Source: Mycobacterium sp. ACS1612
GTDB taxonomy: Bacteria; Actinomycetota; Actinomycetes; Mycobacteriales; Mycobacteriaceae
Length of the DNA: 64,000 bases
NCBI RefSeq assembly: GCF_001667505.1
Contig: NZ_LZHZ01000006.1
Location: 1-64,000 of the forward strand
Reading direction: 5' to 3'
A program made the translations under genes and the position numbers. The notes beneath the pieces were generated by a model. The model saw nothing but the letters and a program-made list of their open reading frames with translations. It made no database searches and was not told the DNA's origin. Positions 63,504-64,000 of this stretch are shown in pieces; the stretch's first letter is position 1, and the number at the start of each line of letters is the position of its first letter.

Positions 63504-64000
63504 GTGCATCGATCGGTCAGCGTCACCTTCGACGGGCCCACCAGTGTCGGGCTGACGCTGTCACCGCAGCGGCGCGGCCGCAACGATCCGTGCTATCACG
63601 ACGCGGCCGACGGCGCGATATGGCGGACCAGCCTGATGCGCAGCGGACCCGTCACCGCACGGCTGACGAAGTCCGCACCGGATACCGTCGACTGTGAGGT
63701 ATGGGGAACGGGCGCAACGGAGTTCGTCGAGACGCTGCCCGGGTTGCTCGGTGCCGACGACGACGCTTCCGGCTTCGCACCGACAGAGCCGACCATCGCC
63801 GCGGCTCACCAGCGGATGCCGCACCTACGACTGGGCCGCACCGGTCGCGTGCTGGAAGCACTGGTTCCGGCCATCCTCGAACAACGGGTGTACGGCAAGG
63901 ACGCGCGGCGCGCGTGGCGGGCGCTGGTGACGAAATTCGGTGTGCCCGCGCCAGGCCCGGCCCCCGAACACATGCGTGTGCCGCCGCCCGCCGACGTGTG
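63504..64000 (+). CDS. DNA-3-methyladenine glycosylase-like protein (HhH-GPD type), 3' end outside window
   Basis: 165 codons from GTG 63504 without a stop, cut by the window end. The N-terminal beta-rich part (VSVTFDGPTSVGLTLSPQRRG, IWRTSLMRSGPVTARL) resembles the AlkA-type N-domain. The beginning of the helical domain shows VLEALVPAILEQRVYGKDARRAWRALV, the helix bundle before the HhH motif. It matches Rv0142 of M. tuberculosis in place and type. It likely removes alkylated bases. The catalytic Asp lies beyond the window. Confidence 0.85.
   Translation, partial: MHRSVSVTFDGPTSVGLTLSPQRRGRNDPCYHDAADGAIWRTSLMRSGPVTARLTKSAPDTVDCEVWGTGATEFVETLPGLLGADDDASGFAPTEPTIAAAHQRMPHLRLGRTGRVLEALVPAILEQRVYGKDARRAWRALVTKFGVPAPGPAPEHMRVPPPADV

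Overview
The DNA is very GC-rich, gene-dense and uses many GTG starts. It looks like a chromosomal segment of a mycobacterium, probably a fast-growing Mycolicibacterium-type species. The support is homolog recognition: an EF-G-like fusA2, an Rv0121-family F420/FMN protein, treS-mak, a DUF222/HNH protein, a CYP138-like P450 next to a TetR gene, methionine sulfoxide reductase, and homologs of Rv0138, Rv0139, Rv0140 and Rv0142 in that order. From memory this parallels the Rv0120c-Rv0142 stretch of M. tuberculosis, interrupted by many accessory genes. I saw no rRNA, tRNA, CRISPR array, insertion sequence or phage module.

Layout. 1-9.3 kb: truncated DUF222/HNH gene, small secreted protein, HAD-like protein, fusA2, SnoaL-like protein, PPOX protein, MarR/azoreductase pair, LysR, SDR, LLM-type oxidoreductase, Pro-rich membrane protein. 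9.5-13.3 kb: complete Fe3+/polyamine-type ABC importer. 13.3-19.1 kb: carboxylesterase, second diaminopimelate decarboxylase, orotate PRTase-like protein, HugZ-like protein, Pro-rich surface protein, HTH protein. 19.3-24.1 kb: treS-mak (trehalose to maltose-1-phosphate), exported glycosidase, DUF417 protein. 24.1-30.5 kb: GT39-like membrane transferase, DrrAB-type exporter with a MarR gene, TetR, two paralogous acidic proteins. 30.5-39.8 kb: glgX debranching enzyme, pncA and a tightly overlapping four-gene membrane/lipoprotein operon, PLP decarboxylase, Zn alcohol dehydrogenase. 39.9-48.6 kb: membrane-embedded hydrolase, SDR, PEP-mutase-like enzyme, DUF427, acyl-CoA dehydrogenase, C39-like protein, PaiB, SOS-box locus. 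48.7-53.1 kb: glycosyltransferase-methyltransferase-toroid protein cluster plus methyltransferase and TetR. 53.3-64 kb: TetR/P450, MsrB-MsrA fusion, KstR-type box before a SnoaL/epimerase pair, LCMT-type methyltransferase, DUF4262 pair, FAD oxidase, SRPBCC, DUF427 and a truncated HhH-GPD glycosylase gene.

How parts work together. TreS and Mak feed the GlgE alpha-glucan route, and GlgX trims the branched product. The regulators sit beside probable targets with visible operators. The best regulatory signal is a pair of matching promoter-operators (TTGC.. - 17 bp - TA...T followed by CYGGACACRTGTCC), one before the glycosyltransferase operon at 48.7 kb and one on the TetR gene at 52.5 kb. This points to a small self-contained glycoconjugate or natural-product locus under a dedicated repressor. 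Two other readable sites are a perfect mycobacterial LexA box whose centre contains the start codon of a DUF222 remnant (47.7 kb), and a perfect match to the KstR sterol-regulon consensus (57.8 kb). The other candidate for an undescribed system is the operon at 33.3-37.1 kb: two polytopic membrane proteins, a single-span mini-protein and a cupredoxin-like lipoprotein, with pncA at its end.
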